Shown here: one piece after another, positions 42,009 through 51,765 of the stretch | Position numbering within the stretch: the stretch's first letter is position 1 | Layout of the letters: every line of letters starts with the position of its first letter | Assembly (NCBI GenBank): GCA_029907545.1 | Contig: JARYLR010000010.1 | Coordinates: forward strand, 1-52,559 | Direction of reading: 5' to 3' | DNA from: Candidatus Bathyarchaeota archaeon | GTDB lineage: Archaea > Thermoproteota > Bathyarchaeia > Bathyarchaeales > Bathycorpusculaceae | Length of the DNA: 52,559 bases | Program-made: the position numbers and the translations under genes | Notes under the pieces: model-generated | Database searches by the model: none | What the model was told of the DNA's origin: nothing | Seen by the model: the letters and a program-made list of their open reading frames with translations, nothing else

Positions 42009-42494
42009 GTGAAAATCTCCAAAGAAGAAGCCGAACGAGAACTTTTCGAAAGAGGATACGGCACTCCAGCAGGAAAAACATTTTTACTAGGTTTCCATGA
42101 AGCCCTATACCTGCAAGACAAGGGAATTCTTAGAGTCGAGAGCAGCAAACACAAAGAGGTAAGCTTCCGAGAGCTTCTTAAGGAATACGAGAGCGTGGAT
42201 GAGAATGCTTGGGCTAAATACCTAGTCTACCGTGACCTAAGAAACCGTGGCTACGTAGTTCGAGAAGGCTTTGGGAAAGGCATAGACTTTCGTCTATATG
42301 AACGCGGCGAATACAGTAAAGACACTGCAAAATATCTGGTTCTAAGCGTTCAGGAGGGAAAGCCCATGCTTCTCGGAGATCTGGTCAGCGCCTTGAAGCA
42401 GTGTCAAAGTTTGAAGAAGGAGCTTGTTTTAGCTGCCATGAACCGAAGAGGCGAAATAGTTTACTATTTTGTTTCACAATTTAATGTAAACTAG
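42009..42494 (+). CDS. endA: tRNA-splicing endonuclease homologue lacking the catalytic His
   Basis: The protein has the EndA C-terminal domain: 'YLVYRDLRNRGYVVREGFGK' and 'GIDFRLYERGEYSKDTAKYL' with catalytic Tyr97, and 'LKKELVLAAM' with the conserved Lys. Where Methanocaldococcus EndA has E-H-S-V-Y-L-V this protein has D-T-A-K-Y-L-V: Thr106 replaces the catalytic His. The listed start is GTG 42009, but the N-terminal domain seems to begin earlier: in frame upstream lies 'TELHIRGLLTRKGV', matching the first strands of other EndA proteins, and ATT 41931 has a perfect GGTGAT five bases before it. It may be the structural subunit of a heterotetrameric enzyme. Confidence 0.85.
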   Translation: MKISKEEAERELFERGYGTPAGKTFLLGFHEALYLQDKGILRVESSKHKEVSFRELLKEYESVDENAWAKYLVYRDLRNRGYVVREGFGKGIDFRLYERGEYSKDTAKYLVLSVQEGKPMLLGDLVSALKQCQSLKKELVLAAMNRRGEIVYYFVSQFNVN

Positions 42495-42510
42495 TTGGAG
42501 AACAAAACCG

Positions 42511-43812
42511 ATGCCACTGTTTAAAACCGTGCGCGGAATGAGAGATTTCCTGCCAGACGAAGCCAAGGCAATGAAAAATCTCGAAAACCGCGCTCGCAGA
42601 ATAGCCAAACTCTACGGATACGACGAGATAATAACTCCTATCGTGGAATCCTACGAGCTCTTATCGGCAAAAGCCGGCGACGAAGTCCGCTCGCGAATGT
42701 TCTTCTTCAAAGATCTAGGTGGACGAGACGTAGCTTTAAGATACGAGTTCACGGCTTCAGTAGCCAGACTTGTCGCCACAGCCTTCAGAAACGAGCCAAA
42801 ACCCCTTAGGCTTTTCAGCGTGGGCACCCTCTACCGCTATGACGAGCCGCAAAAGGGACGCTACAGGGAGTTCTGGCAGTCAAACTATGAGTTGATGGGC
42901 TCCAGTCGACCTGAGGCAGATGCAGAGATAATAATGTTGACAGATAGCTTGTTGAAGTCCGCAGGGCTTAAGGGGCACACGTTCAAAATCGGGCATGTTG
43001 GTGTTTTAAGGAGCATATTCCACCAAGAGAAACTGCAAGAGGACACGCAAAACGCGATCATGCAGTTGATGGATAAGAAGCAATGCGATGCTGCGCTGGA
43101 GACAGTTAAAAACGCTGGTGCATCGGCAAACGCCATAAAGACTATTCAAAAATTGATGAAACTGAAAAGCAATGATGCTTTCGACGTCGTAGACAAGATG
43201 AGATCATGCGTTGAAAACTATAAAGAGGCCGCAGACGAGGTAGACAATCTCTTCAAAATCCTAAAGCTCATCTCAGAAAGCAGATGCGAAATCGGCATAC
43301 ACGTTGATGCCAGCTTCGCCAGAGGCTTAGAATACTATACAGGAATGATTTTCGAAGTCAACGTACCCGAACTTGACATTGCGTTGGGCGGAGGAGGAAG
43401 ATATGACAAGCTTGTTGAACTCTTCGGAGGCGAACCCACGCCTGCACTTGGTGTCGCTCACGGTTTAGATAGGATACTGCTTGCGCTACAGATGCAGAAC
43501 GCATCTCCTAAAGAGCAAGAAGCAAGTGCAGTTGTTGTGATTGCTGTCCAAGAGAGCTTGATAGCTGAGGCAATGAAGATTGCCCAAAAGCTTAGAGATG
43601 CAGAAATCAGAGTTGAGGTTGACGTAATGGGGAGGAAGGTGGCGAAGGCTCTGGAGAACGCAGATCGGAAAAAGATAGACTACGCCGTTATCGTAGGTGA
43701 AAAAGAACTTGCCGAGAACTCAGCTGTAGTTAAAGACCTACAGAGAAGAGAGCAGAAAGCCATCAAAATCGACGAGATCGCCAACTTGATCAAAAGTGGC
43801 AACCTCTCCTAG
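42511..43812 (+). CDS. hisS: Histidyl-tRNA synthetase
   Basis: The 433-residue class II synthetase has motif 1 'TPIVESYELLSAKAGDEV', motif 2 with 'RLFSVGTLYRYDEPQKGRYR', the HisRS-specific 'LGGGGRYDKLVELFGG' and 'RGLEYYTGMIFEV', motif 3 'ALGVAHGLDRILLAL', and a C-terminal anticodon domain. It starts with ATG 42511 after GGAG and follows the EndA-like gene by 16 bases. Archaeal HisRS length. Confidence 0.96.
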   Translation: MPLFKTVRGMRDFLPDEAKAMKNLENRARRIAKLYGYDEIITPIVESYELLSAKAGDEVRSRMFFFKDLGGRDVALRYEFTASVARLVATAFRNEPKPLRLFSVGTLYRYDEPQKGRYREFWQSNYELMGSSRPEADAEIIMLTDSLLKSAGLKGHTFKIGHVGVLRSIFHQEKLQEDTQNAIMQLMDKKQCDAALETVKNAGASANAIKTIQKLMKLKSNDAFDVVDKMRSCVENYKEAADEVDNLFKILKLISESRCEIGIHVDASFARGLEYYTGMIFEVNVPELDIALGGGGRYDKLVELFGGEPTPALGVAHGLDRILLALQMQNASPKEQEASAVVVIAVQESLIAEAMKIAQKLRDAEIRVEVDVMGRKVAKALENADRKKIDYAVIVGEKELAENSAVVKDLQRREQKAIKIDEIANLIKSGNLS

Positions 43813-43859
43813 ACAAGTTTCAATTACTTCCCAAGAATAGACGCGGTAGAAATGGCAAT

Positions 43860-44412
43860 ATGAAGAAGCCAGATGTTAACAAAGTCATCATTGTCGAGCT
43901 TTCGAAGGATTATGCTTCTTCGATCAAGCTGGATTCCAGCTACGTGGCAGATCATTACTATGCCTTCTTAATCACTTGCAGAGTCAAAGGCTGGGAAATA
44001 AAGCTACATCTAAAACCGTGTAAGAAGACATTGAAGAAGAAACATGTAGGTTCTTTTTTCGAGAAGCACGTTGAAGAGCTAAGAGCATTTGCAGCCATGC
44101 TTAATAACGAGCAGATAGGCTGAATTGAGCTTGGATATGAAAAATGGAACAATCGATGCGCGTTTGGGAGTCCTTGTCAAAGCGAAATATCGTGGACTCG
44201 GCATCGGAAGCATTCTGATGAAGCATGCGATGAAAGTCGCCAAAGAAAACGGTGCAAGGATGCTGGTTCTGGAGACACAGTCCTGCAACGTTCCAACTAT
44301 GAACTTCTATTTGCATAATAGGTTTAGGCTGATTGGCTTTGACCTAGCCGCGTATTCTAACGAAGACGTCGAGAAGAAGGAAGTTGGGCTGGACTTTGGC
44401 TTAGTCTTGTAG
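43860..44412 (+). pseudogene. Broken GNAT-family N-acetyltransferase
   Basis: Two frames together make one GNAT domain. The first (ATG 43860) gives 87 residues and ends at TGA where relatives have a Trp ('I-G-stop-I-E-L-G-Y-E-K-W'). After the stop the frame still reads 'IELGYEKWNNR', then the coding sense moves to other frames ('MRVWES'), and then to the frame 44125-44412 with the acetyl-CoA loop 'KYRGLGIGSILMKHAMKVA' and 'NFYLHNRFRLIGF'. So one nonsense codon and at least two single-base shifts are needed. It is a decayed gene. Confidence 0.75.
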
Positions 44413-45847
44413 GCTTCTTTCGGCGGCAGGTCGCAACCACCAGAAAAACTAGTATATAAGCAAGCACTATAACATTGTTTGAACTCTCTGGGATAATTTC
44501 CACAATGTGCGTTGAGTGCGGGTAGGCAAAATAAATCCATCTATGAGTTCCATTGTAGTAAAGTGTACCGTTAAAATTCAGAACTACCGTGGATCCGCTG
44601 TCAATCACAACTGAGTAGGGTGGAGACATAAGATTCTCCGAAACGCAGACGCGGCAAAAACCAAACAACTGATCAACAGTCATGTTAGAGACTTTCATCT
44701 TAAGCGTAGAGTTTGTCTCAAAATACGTGGCTTGTTCAATAGTAGAGTTTGAAACAACGATCAGACGGTGATCCGCTGTCACATTCCAGTATGAAAATAT
44801 CCCTTTCAACGGGTACTGATCAATGTTGCCTGCGTCTATTATTAGTGGTAAATCACCTATTCCGTCACGGTTTGAGTCTGCGCCGTCATAGTCGCTCCAA
44901 TAGTTTCCACCGAGCTCTGAGCCGCTGTCCCACATGTTCATGTAAGAGTTGTTGCTTACAACGTTTTTGCTGTTGTCTATGAAATTGTTGTTGTAGATTG
45001 TGTTGCCGTTTGATGATAGAAGCTTGATGCCGTATTTATTTCCCTTTACAGTGTTGGCGGTTATGCTGTTGTTTGGCGAATAATCTAGAAGAATACCTTC
45101 CTGACTGTTAGAATATATGTTGTTCTCCCAGATTCTGTTTTGAGCAGATGCGGCAATCTGTATTGCTGCCGTTGAATAGCTTGAAGTTATGTTGTTTCTG
45201 TACACCATGTTGTGATTCGCGGAAAAGAGCAGAGAAATGCCGTTAAGACTGCCTGATATATGGTTATACGCGACTGTAGAAGCGGTTGTGCCTGTCAATC
45301 CTATGCCGCCCTGATTGTTTAGCACACGATTTCTCGTTATCACGCTGTTTTTGGTTCCCATGTTGAATGCGATCCCACGCTCGTTACTTGTTATGTTGTT
45401 TCCGTTTACTGTGACATCTGAGGAAAATCCAACCCAAACCCCATAGTTCCCGTTTGAACTAATCCTACTATCCAATATCTTGACCCAAGAGGATGCGTTC
45501 ACCCAGACACCAAATTCAAAACTATCAATTCTAAGGCTGGCAACTGTAACATTATTTATCCCAACGAGAGTAATGCCTCGCCCGGTGTCGTCGCCTTTAA
45601 TCATGAATCCTGTTCCGTTAATTAGTATGTGGTCTCTCTCAACGATTATTGAACCGTCCAAACTTCCGTTCAAAAAATAGGTCACTTTGTCCTCGGTGTA
45701 TACCGGTGTTCCCGAAGGCTCGATCGAACCATCCGCCCTAATGTAGATTTGACTCTGTGCCTTAACTTTAACAGGTAGAAGCGCAACGCTGGAAATGCTC
45801 CACACCAAGATGAAAAAGACGGCTACTGGGAGGAATTTTTCTCTCAT
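44357..45847 (-). CDS. Secreted NosD-like right-handed beta-helix protein with C-terminal membrane anchor
   Basis: The 496-residue protein has a signal peptide (about 1-31, ending at KAQS), then a parallel beta-helix of about ten turns of the pattern N-x-I-x-x-N-x-G-I ('VTVNGNNITSNERGIAFNMG', 'GIKLLSSNGNTIYNNNF'), the NosD/CASH signature 'NYWSDYDGADSNRDGIGD' near 310-330, a beta domain, and a membrane helix near 455-475 followed by a basic tail. It sits in the cell envelope. The last 18 codons overlap the broken acetyltransferase. Similar in kind to the protein at 1-590. Confidence 0.85.
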   Translation of the reverse strand: MREKFLPVAVFFILVWSISSVALLPVKVKAQSQIYIRADGSIEPSGTPVYTEDKVTYFLNGSLDGSIIVERDHILINGTGFMIKGDDTGRGITLVGINNVTVASLRIDSFEFGVWVNASSWVKILDSRISSNGNYGVWVGFSSDVTVNGNNITSNERGIAFNMGTKNSVITRNRVLNNQGGIGLTGTTASTVAYNHISGSLNGISLLFSANHNMVYRNNITSSYSTAAIQIAASAQNRIWENNIYSNSQEGILLDYSPNNSITANTVKGNKYGIKLLSSNGNTIYNNNFIDNSKNVVSNNSYMNMWDSGSELGGNYWSDYDGADSNRDGIGDLPLIIDAGNIDQYPLKGIFSYWNVTADHRLIVVSNSTIEQATYFETNSTLKMKVSNMTVDQLFGFCRVCVSENLMSPPYSVVIDSGSTVVLNFNGTLYYNGTHRWIYFAYPHSTHIVEIIPESSNNVIVLAYILVFLVVATCRRKKPTRLSQSPAQLPSSRRLR

Positions 45848-45914
45848 AAGCGCTCTTTTTTATGAAATTCAATGTTCAATTATTTATATTTTTAAAAGCC
45901 ATCATCGAGATAAA

Positions 45915-46388
45915 TCAGCTGTTCTTTCTCTCCCGCCTTAGAAAGTCACCTATATCAGACACGTTTTTAACAGCAACACCTGCCACTTCCCTGCTAGGTT
46001 CACGTAATATTTTTCCAAAGCCTAAACAGTCGCTATACCTATTCATGACCAGCGTGTGTGCTCCTTTCTTCGCAGACCCCTCCACTTTCACAATGCTTTT
46101 TCCAAAGACATCTCTTCCACAGATGAAAAGCCATTCTGTTCGATCGTTGATCGTAATCTTGTTTGCTTTTCCTTTCTCTGCAATCATCCTCAGCAACTCG
46201 AAACTGGGGAAAAACTTGTTCTTCTTAACTTTTCCCAGATACGTGCCGGCAAAATAGAAGTTGTTGGAAACAAACGGTTTCAGCTTTTCATCTACTAGGA
46301 AATAGCGGTTATTCTTCTTTACTACTAGATCTCGTCTTAACATGAGTTTTGCATCGAATTGTCTTGCGAAATCTGCTATTGTCTTCAA
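45915..46388 (-). CDS. Nip7-like PUA-domain protein
   Basis: The 157-residue protein resembles archaeal Nip7 (UPF0113): 'NNFYFAGTYLGKVKKNKFFP' and 'FELLRMIAEKGKANKITIND' at the start, then a C-terminal PUA domain with 'HTLVMNRYSDCLGFGKIL' and 'VKNVSDIGDFLRRE'. Eukaryotic Nip7 works in large-subunit assembly together with the methyltransferase Nop2. Here it overlaps the next gene upstream, a Nop2/Sun-type methyltransferase, by four bases, so the partnership is kept as an operon. Confidence 0.85.
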   Translation of the reverse strand: MKTIADFARQFDAKLMLRRDLVVKKNNRYFLVDEKLKPFVSNNFYFAGTYLGKVKKNKFFPSFELLRMIAEKGKANKITINDRTEWLFICGRDVFGKSIVKVEGSAKKGAHTLVMNRYSDCLGFGKILREPSREVAGVAVKNVSDIGDFLRRERKNS

Positions 46389-47275
46389 GGCTCATCACGT
46401 TTACGAAACTTGCATACAAAAAAACCCTGCGTTTGACCAGGCCATATTCTCCTGCAGTTTTCCACTGAGCGATGCAGTTTTTGGCCGAAAATCTCTGTTA
46501 ACCCTTTTTCTCCATAGCACTCAATCTCTTCCACTTGCAGACGCAGGTTCCTCACAGCCCAGTCAACGTTCATCTCGTTTTCTTCGGGTTCAAGTGAGCA
46601 TGTAGCGTAGACGATTTCTCCATCATCTCTTAACGAGACAGCTGCTTTTGCTAGGATTTCCCTTTGAAGAGCGGCATTTGCCTCAATGTCCTTCAGACTT
46701 CTTCTTGCAAACCAGCTGCTGTCTGCCGCGAAATTTCCTGAGCATGGCACGTCTAGCAGTATTCGACCAAACTTTATCCCTAGTTCGGCAACATGCCTTG
46801 CGTCCATTTGGTAAACCACTGTGTTCTTTACATGGCATCGTTCCAAATGGTTAGCTAAGGCGATTAACTTTGACTTTTCAACATCCAACGCAATGATTAC
46901 GCCGCTGTTGTGCATGAGATCGGCTAGCTGAACGGTTTTCCCTCCAGGAGCCGCGCAAGCGTCAAGCACAACTTTGCCTTCTAGATCGGTAAAAAGCGAA
47001 ACAGGGATTTGAGCGGCAGCCTCTTGGATTGAGTACATCCCTAGAAGATATTCTGTTGTTGCACCTGCAGACAATTTCGCTTTGGAAACCCAGTAGCCTT
47101 TTTCTAGAAAAGAAATTTTTTCAAGCTTTATTCCCCGCGATTGCAGTCTTTCAACAGTTTCTTCAAGGTTCGGGGCGTTTGTAGGGTTTATTCTGATAGC
47201 TTGCTTGAGCTTGATGTCTGAAGGTTTCCAGCCTAGCTTTTCGTAGCGATGTAGGAAGAATTCTTTTCCTGACAT
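46385..47275 (-). CDS. Nop2/Sun-family RNA (cytosine-5) methyltransferase
   Basis: The 296-residue protein has the SAM site 'DACAAPGGKTVQLADL' at about 105-120, the motif IV Cys in DVPCSG (C178) and the catalytic Cys in TCSLEPEENE (C226). The N-terminal 90 residues form a RNA-recognition-like domain. It forms 5-methylcytosine in rRNA or tRNA. The overlap of four bases with the Nip7-like gene suggests rRNA as target. Confidence 0.93.
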   Translation of the reverse strand: MSGKEFFLHRYEKLGWKPSDIKLKQAIRINPTNAPNLEETVERLQSRGIKLEKISFLEKGYWVSKAKLSAGATTEYLLGMYSIQEAAAQIPVSLFTDLEGKVVLDACAAPGGKTVQLADLMHNSGVIIALDVEKSKLIALANHLERCHVKNTVVYQMDARHVAELGIKFGRILLDVPCSGNFAADSSWFARRSLKDIEANAALQREILAKAAVSLRDDGEIVYATCSLEPEENEMNVDWAVRNLRLQVEEIECYGEKGLTEIFGQKLHRSVENCRRIWPGQTQGFFVCKFRKRDEP

Positions 47276-47334
47276 TCACCTTTAAAGTTCAATGATGGTC
47301 AATAAAAACCCTTAGCCGTTACTCAGTCACGTAG

Positions 47335-50067
47335 CTACTTTGTTAGCTTCCGCGCAAGAAGTTTCCTTATTTCTTCTGCAAAAACTACGATACAGCCGAT
47401 TAAAGCCAAGTATGCCCAGTCAAGTATCTCTAAAGGCGCGGTACCGAAGAGGCTTTGCATTAACGGAACATAGACAAGAATGGAAAGCACTGATATCTGG
47501 CTTGCTAGACCTATCAGAATCCACTTGTTGCTTCTGAGGCTTGTTTTGAAGACGGATACTTTACTTGTTCTGCAGGCTAGAACGTTGCCCATTTGAGCCA
47601 CAACTATGCCCGCGAAAGTCATGGTGGTTCCCTTAGCGTAGATGAAACTGTCTAAAGGCTGAGTGGCTCCCAAATACCAGCCACCAGCCGACCAGACTCC
47701 TAAGCAGCCTATCATCGCCCCTGTTGCTGTTATTGCACCAATGTAGAGTGAACGCAGAAACACCTTTGCGTTGAAAAGTCGCTCTCGAACGCTGCGTGGC
47801 GGCTCCTCCATTATTCCGGCTTCGGAGGGTTCTCGGCTAAGTGCAAGCGAGGGAATGACATCTATGCCTAGATCAATAGCTAGAACTTGCACGACAAGCA
47901 GTGGAAGAGGTATCCCGAGCAAGGCGTAAAGCACATAGGGGATCAGTTGCGCCCAATTGTGGGAGAAAACATAGACTATGAATTTTCTCAGATTCTCATA
48001 GATGGTTCTTCCAGATTCTACGGCTTTGACTATCGAAGCGAAGCTGTCATCAAGAAGAACCATGTCTGCGGCTTCTCTTGCGACATCTGTTCCAGAAAGA
48101 CCCATTGCGATGCCTATATCTGCCTCTCTAAGCGAAGGCGCATCATTGGCGCCGTCGCCCGTGACGGCAACAATCTCGCTATTTTTCTTCAGAGCTTTAA
48201 CTATGCGAAGCTTCTGTTCAGGGGAAACCCTAGCAAATATGATGTTTCCCTTCTTGGCTTCTTCAGAAATCTGTCGGTCATCAAGTATGTCCAAGTCAAC
48301 CCCGCGGATTAGCCGACAATGTTCTGGTTCAATTATACCTGCTTCTTCAGCTATCGCCTTCGCAGTGGGACCATAGTCGCCCGTTATTATGATCGTTTTT
48401 ATTCCAGCCTTTTTCGCGGTTTCCACGGCTTTTTTTACTTCTGGACGGAGAGGGTCTTTCATCGCCGCCAAGCCAACAAAAATCATGTCTTTTTCAATAC
48501 TTTTATCGTAAACAGCTTTCTCATTTGACATTTCCCTGTAAGCTACAGCAATTATACCCAATCCTTCATCTGCAAACTCTCGAAGCTTCACCTCTGTAGC
48601 ATGTAAAAGCTCTTCTGTGAGCTCTACTACACCATTTGCGCTCAGTATCTTAGAGCATACGGAAAGTATGCTTCTTGGGGCGCCTTTGGCGTAAGCATAG
48701 GTTTTTCCCTCAGACTTGTGGATCGTCACCATTCTTTTTCGCTTAGAATCAAACGGAATAATCTGAACGGTAGGCTTTAGCGCATGTAGGCTTTGCAGGT
48801 TAAGCCCATACTTCAGTGCGGCTACAAGCAAGGATCCATCCGTTGGATCTCCAACAATGCTCCATGATCTGTTTCTATCTGTTGGAGGCTCGACCTTAGC
48901 GCTGTTGCAGAGCACGGATATTTCCAGAAGTCTTTCAACGGCTTTCGCCTCATCTTTTTTCAATTTTTTCTGATGGATCGTGAATTCGCCCATTGGCTCA
49001 TAGCCGACGCCGGAAACCTCTACAACCTTGTTTACTATCCAAATCTTTTTTACAGTCATCTCTCCTTTGGTGATTGTTCCTGTTTTGTCGGTGCAGATTA
49101 CAGTGACGCTGCCGAGCGTCTGCACAGACGAAAGCTTCTTGACAAGAACATTTTCCTTAGCCATCTTCAGGACGTTGATTGCAAGCGCGCTTGACACGGT
49201 GACCTGCAATCCTTCGGGGACGCATGCAACCATCACACCTATCATAAAAAGCACGCTGCTGAACAGGTCTAGATGAAGCCGGATCAGGCTTGCCAAGAAG
49301 AACACCACTCCCACAGTTATTGCCAAAACGAAATCATACTTCGCAGTGTGAACTATCTCCCTCTGAAGTGGACTTGGCTCGTCAACTATTTCCTATGTCA
49401 GCTCAGCAATCTTTCCAAATTTCGTATTCATACCCGTGCTTATGACGACTGCTTTTCCCTGCCCCTTAGCTACACTTGTACTCATGAAAACAAGGTTCGG
49501 CACATCTATGTATGTTGAATCAACAACCATGACCGGCTTATCGGTTCTAGACTGCGGCTCAGATTCCCCTGTCAAAGGAACATTGTTCGTCCAAAGGTCA
49601 AAAGCCTCAACAAGCCTCGCATCTGCCGGAACACGGTCACCTTCACCTAAAACTATAACATCACCAGGAACAAGCTCTTTAATAGGAACCTTCTTAAGCT
49701 CGCCATCCCGCGTAACCTTCGCGTACTCAGGCATCCAGCTTTTCAGAGTCTGCATCGCCTTTTCCGCCCGCCATTCCTGAAACATGCTGAAAACAGCGTT
49801 GACCAGCACCACAAGCAAAATAACGACACTTAATTCCACCATGCCGCTGACGGCAGCAAGCAAGCTAGCAAAAAGCAGCAGCACACTAAACAAATCTCTA
49901 AGATGATTAATGAACTTGTATACAGGCGGCCTTTGTTTTTTCTCAACAAGCAAGTTAAACCCATATTGTGCCAGCCTTTTCTCGGCTTCGGCACTCGTCA
50001 AACCCTGCGGAGAAGTATTCAAGGTCCTAAAAACTTCAGCAGCATGCAGACAAACAACCTCCTCCAT
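47335..50067 (-). pseudogene. P-type (P2) cation-transporting ATPase gene with an in-frame amber stop
   Basis: The frame from ATG 50067 to the stop at 47335 has 911 codons and codes for a complete pump: TGES at 166-169, CVPEGL at about 282-287, the phosphorylation site 'VICTDKTGTITKGE' with Asp about 327, 'TGDGANDAPSLREADIGIAM', and ten membrane segments. PEGL and the P-domain resemble the Na+/K+ and Ca2+ (P2) pumps. Codon 225 is TAG (49393-49395) directly after 'GKIAELT', where relatives have Gln (CAG), i.e. one C-to-T change. The parts are read as 224 and 663 residues. TAG is used as a normal stop in this window, so recoding is unlikely. Confidence 0.85.
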
Positions 50068-50368
50068 AGACGCACTTCTCCTAAAACCTCAAAGAAACAA
50101 GCTACGACCTGCTAGGTTTCCACTGGTTTTTCAGGCTTTCAGTTGAACAAACGTTACTCGCAACGAGTTTCTTGTAAATCACATACCCTTGAAAGTGACG
50201 CATCCTTTTTCAGCTTCTCTTAAGCTATGCAATTTGGCGTTGTCTGAATGCTGATTTTTGGCCTACACAATGAAGTAAGCTTAGATTTAAAGCAATCGGA
50301 CGTTTCAAAAAGTAAAGTTGACAAAACTTAAATTCTAAAAAAGCAAAGAGAGTGAAAACCGAGATGGA
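50068..50368. other. Intergenic stretch without a supported gene
   Basis: About 300 bases between the divergent ATPase and PUA-like genes. Apart from A+T-rich promoter-like sequence close to 50330 I see no open frame with coding character, no tRNA and no repeat. Confidence 0.5.
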
Positions 50369-50821
50369 ATGTCTGACCGAAGATACGCGTTCGTAATGAT
50401 GATTCAAAATAAATATTGGCAGAAATTTCTACAAAGGAGCTTCGATGGGCTGGAGGTTCATTCCTACGTGCGAAGAGGGTTTGCTGGTCCAAGCGCAACC
50501 TTACTGCTTTTGTTTTATGTAGCCAGACCTGTCGGCGAACTAGCCGGATACGCCGAATTCATTGAAAGAAGCGCAGGCAACGTTGATGAAATCTGGAGTA
50601 AGCATAGTGCCGAATCTGTTCTGGAATCAAAGGAGCAGTACAATGCATTAGTCAGAGGAGTAAAGCATGTTTCTTTTATAAGGTTCAAAAATCTTCACAT
50701 GGCGAAAGATCCCTTGCCTTTGAAGAGCTTGCTTATGATGCTTGGCAAGAAAAGATTGTCCAGAGCCGGCTTCTACATCTGTAGGGAAAACGCTGAAAAA
50801 CTTATTGCACTGATGGATTAA
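50369..50821 (+). CDS. PUA/ASCH-like protein, resembles DUF365
   Basis: The 150-residue protein has the small beta barrel order of the PUA/ASCH group: 'YAFVMMIQNKYWQKFLQRS' at the start, 'LLLLFYVARPVGELAGYAEF', 'ALVRGVKHVSFIRFKNLHMA' and a final helix. The pattern 'P-x-G-E-L-x-G-x-A-x-F' matches archaeal DUF365. Such domains bind RNA or modified bases; no specific role is known. Starts at ATG 50369. Confidence 0.65.
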   Translation: MSDRRYAFVMMIQNKYWQKFLQRSFDGLEVHSYVRRGFAGPSATLLLLFYVARPVGELAGYAEFIERSAGNVDEIWSKHSAESVLESKEQYNALVRGVKHVSFIRFKNLHMAKDPLPLKSLLMMLGKKRLSRAGFYICRENAEKLIALMD

Positions 50822-51021
50822 AAGCGGTTTTTTGCTATAGCAATCGATTTCTCAGAGTGACTCTTGCAACAGTCTGAGTATGCGATAGGTAACAGAATCA
50901 AAAACAAAAAACAATATAAGTGTAATCAATCATTATACGCATTCCCACTTGTGATCGCGTGACGTAAATCAAATTGGGAGTTAAAAAGAAATTGACGAAG
51001 ACAAAACGTGGCTGATGCGCT

Positions 51022-51765
51022 TTGGCACAGTTTTTACTAGATCTTTTTATTATCGGAATTTCTATGGTTGTGTTAAATCTGGCAAGCAACTTCACGATAA
51101 ATAATGCGGTTAAGCTGTCTATCAAGACTCGGCTTGGAAAGACCGCGGTTGGCTTTAGCTTGCTTGCTTTTTCCACATCTTTACCTGAATTAACTGTAGC
51201 GCTGGTTGCCGCTTTGTCTGGAGGTGCCCCAATCTCTGTTGGCAATGTCCTAGGCTCAAACATAGTAAACATAAGTGTCGTCATAGGCTTGTCAGCGTTG
51301 CTTCTGTATTTTGTTAGACCGATGTCTAATGGTTCCAGCACATCCAAATGGCAGACACGCACCATCAATCTTATTCCATCCTTTGCCAAATCAGAGCTAA
51401 GTAACATCCACTTTGGGCTGTTCATTTCTTCAATAATTCCATTGATTTTGGTCTATGTCGCCCAAGCTACTTGGGTGATCGGGCTGATTCTGATATTCAT
51501 TTTTGTTGCCTACATGTACCAACTGTCAAAAATTAGGATTCCGATTGAAAACAACGAAGATAAGATCGATTTGAAGAGGAGTCTATCTTTCACTGTTTCG
51601 GGTGCTTTGATTATTGTCTTGCAGGCTTCACATTTACGGTTGTCACGATTCTTCTTACACGTCTTCCTAATCCAAATACAGTGCAGTCACAGCTTATCCT
51701 CCTCTTTTTCACGGTGTTTTTCTACTTGCTTATCTTTCTGGCAAGTCATTTCGCGATTGACGTGA
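51022..51765 (+). pseudogene. Calcium/sodium exchanger (CaCA) gene, N-terminal half only
   Basis: The first 200 residues are a CaCA first half: 'ASNFTINNAVKLSIKTRLGK', 'VGFSLLAFSTSLPELTVAL' and 'SVGNVLGSNIVNISVVIGLS' hold the alpha-1 ion-binding repeat. The second half with the alpha-2 repeat (G-N-x-I-G-S-N and T-S-L-P-E) is missing. At about 51620 sense is lost and the frame runs on into an unrelated sequence to a stop at 51765. It is read as a deletion remnant. Confidence 0.7.

Noticed and set aside
47335-50067. Pyrrolysine or other recoding of the in-frame TAG
   Set aside because: TAG is a normal stop of many genes here, for example cofE and the aldolase, and relatives have Gln at this site; nothing suggests recoding.
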